Shown here piece after piece: positions 63,153-64,000 of a DNA stretch of 64,000 bases (within the stretch, counting starts at the first letter, position 1; the number at the start of each line of letters is the position of its first letter). A model generated the notes under the pieces. That model saw only the letters and a program-made list of their open reading frames with translations. It ran no database searches and was not told where the DNA came from. The stretch comes from Sphingomonas sp. 8AM. GTDB taxonomy: Bacteria; Pseudomonadota; Alphaproteobacteria; Sphingomonadales; Sphingomonadaceae. The DNA lies in the NCBI RefSeq assembly GCF_902506455.1, contig NZ_LR733844.1, forward strand, positions 187,133 through 251,132, given 5' to 3'. Both the position numbers and the translations under genes were made by a program.

Positions 63153-63650
63153 TCAGAACCGCCCGCGCACACCCACGCGGAAGAACCGGCCCAGCGTGTC
63201 GTACAGCGCCGGATTGACGTCCAGCCCGGTATTGGTCTGCGGCGACGGCTCGGGGACAGCTCGCCTCGATGTCGAACCCGCGCGTCTTGATCGAGGCGAG
63301 GTTGAACGCCTGCACGTTGACGAAATTGGGCCCTGCGGTGTTCTGCAGGTTGAACGCGCTGCAGGTGTCGGCATTGCCCTCGCAGCACAGGTTGACGATC
63401 TGCTGCGCCGACAGCGAGGACACGACGTCGTCGATCTTGATGTCGTAATAATCGAACGACAGGCTCAGCCCCGGCAGCCACGACGGCTGCGCCAGCACCG
63501 CGCCCAGTTCGGTGCTGCGCGCGATTTAGGGGCGCAGCGCGGTGTTGACGATCGTGTTCTGGATATTCAGCACCTGCGTGTTGTTGAACGGATCGGTGAC
63601 GTTCGGGACGGCGATACTGGTAACGTTCCCTAACCTGCCCGGCGTCATAC
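63153..63650 (-). pseudogene. TonB-dependent receptor remnant
   Basis: Minus-strand pieces of an outer-membrane receptor barrel. SIAVPNVTDPFNNTQVLNIQ leads into IVNTALRP, then an in-frame TAA near 63530, then ARSTELGAVLAQPSWLPGLS and FDYYDIKIDDVVSSLSAQQI, which are standard receptor sequence. Near 63265 the frame shifts and a large section is missing. The other frame resumes with TNTGLDVNPALYDTLGRFFR and ends VGVRGRF, a normal receptor C-terminus. The whole plug and most of the barrel are absent. A half-copy of repeat A (63124) lies just beyond the stop. Confidence 0.85.
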
Positions 63651-63843
63651 GTCCCTTGACCATGTTTCATCCACAATCAGCTGTGCGCATCGTCGCCGCG
63701 GGCGCCATATCGTGACGTGGATCTACAAGTGTCGGACAGAGCGGGCACCTACGACCAAAGTCGCGCGGCGCGCCGACAAAGGTCGTAATGGCCAGATGCA
63801 GGCCTTGCGGTCGATAGCGGGGATGGTGCGACGGGGAGGGACG

Positions 63844-64000
63844 ATGGTGGAGCAGGCAGGCGAGACGACAGGCGCGCCGCTGGCAGTGGTGGTGATGGGC
63901 GTCAGCGGGACCGGCAAGTCGACGCTGGGCGCTTTGCTCGCAGGCCATTGGCAGGCGCCGTTCCTCGAAGGCGATACGTACCATTCGGCAGCGAATGTCG
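63844..64000 (+). CDS. gntK: Gluconokinase GntK (5' part, cut by the window)
   Basis: The first 52 codons of a P-loop kinase that makes 6-phosphogluconate. The Walker A motif is VVMGVSGTGKSTLGALLA near residue 18, followed by APFLEGDTYHSAANV, the conserved Glu-Gly-Asp and His of gluconokinases. GGGAGGGACG precedes ATG 63844. The inverted pair TACGACC (63750) and GGTCGTA (63781) lies upstream and may be an operator. The 190 nt between it and the receptor remnant hold nothing else recognised. Confidence 0.85.
   Translation, partial: MVEQAGETTGAPLAVVVMGVSGTGKSTLGALLAGHWQAPFLEGDTYHSAANV

Overview
The window looks like a chromosomal segment of a sphingomonad (Alphaproteobacteria, Sphingomonas or a close relative). 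The evidence is high-GC codon use throughout, gene orders typical of alphaproteobacteria (pdxJ-acpS-lepB; rpmF-plsX-fabH-ihfA-merR; rpmI-rplT-pheS-pheT), a class I PHA synthase followed by a phasin and clpS, an inactive GTP-cyclohydrolase-like tail on RibB, and a TonB-dependent-receptor remnant beside a gluconokinase. Almost everything is core housekeeping. I see no phage, integrase, insertion sequence, CRISPR array or recognisable defence island.

Layout. 1-3.2 kb: vitamin B6, acyl-carrier-protein activation and protein export (pdxJ, acpS, lepB, an AI-2E-type permease). 3.3-6.7 kb: a little-known envelope/glycan group (membrane protein, DUF2141 protein, GT4 glycosyltransferase, convergent DUF2334 deacetylase). 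6.7-9.7 kb (minus): merR, ihfA, fabH, plsX, rpmF. 9.9-15 kb: MBL hydrolase, fused pabBC, an aspartate-type aminotransferase, lipoprotein MsrA. 15.1-21.7 kb (minus): Trm112-like, Lon-N and CnoX-like genes, a porin, a SulP transporter and an OmpR/EnvZ-type two-component pair. 21.9 kb: tRNA-Gly(GCC). 22-25.4 kb: HPP and DUF72 proteins, a monooxygenase-like protein, a methyltransferase. 25.5-27.9 kb (minus): ribH, ribB, ribE and a truncated ribD ending at a 24-bp inverted repeat just before purA. 28-34.9 kb: purA, a disordered secreted protein, aroC, an ATP-dependent DNA ligase, an AsmA protein. 35-43.6 kb (plus): rpmI, rplT, pheS (with an unusual insert), pheT, an aldose-epimerase relative, a ThuA protein, a RelA/SpoT enzyme. 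43.7-49.7 kb: a lipoprotein, a chemoreceptor, an M48 protease, a GT2 glycosyltransferase, lysC. 49.8-54.6 kb: ubiG, an Atm1-like ABC exporter, a phospholipase-D family enzyme, rpoZ. 54.8-59.2 kb: an alaC-like aminotransferase, phaC, phasin, clpS. 59.4-63.1 kb: dienelactone hydrolase, GST, then the ohrR/ohr peroxide switch and gloA. 63.1-64 kb: a TonB-receptor pseudogene and the start of gntK.

The structure not explained by genes is a set of palindromic intergenic repeats. About a dozen copies in at least three families sit mostly between convergent genes. Together with the broken ribD and the insert in pheS, they are the best leads in an otherwise ordinary core region. I did not find a convincing new multi-gene system.
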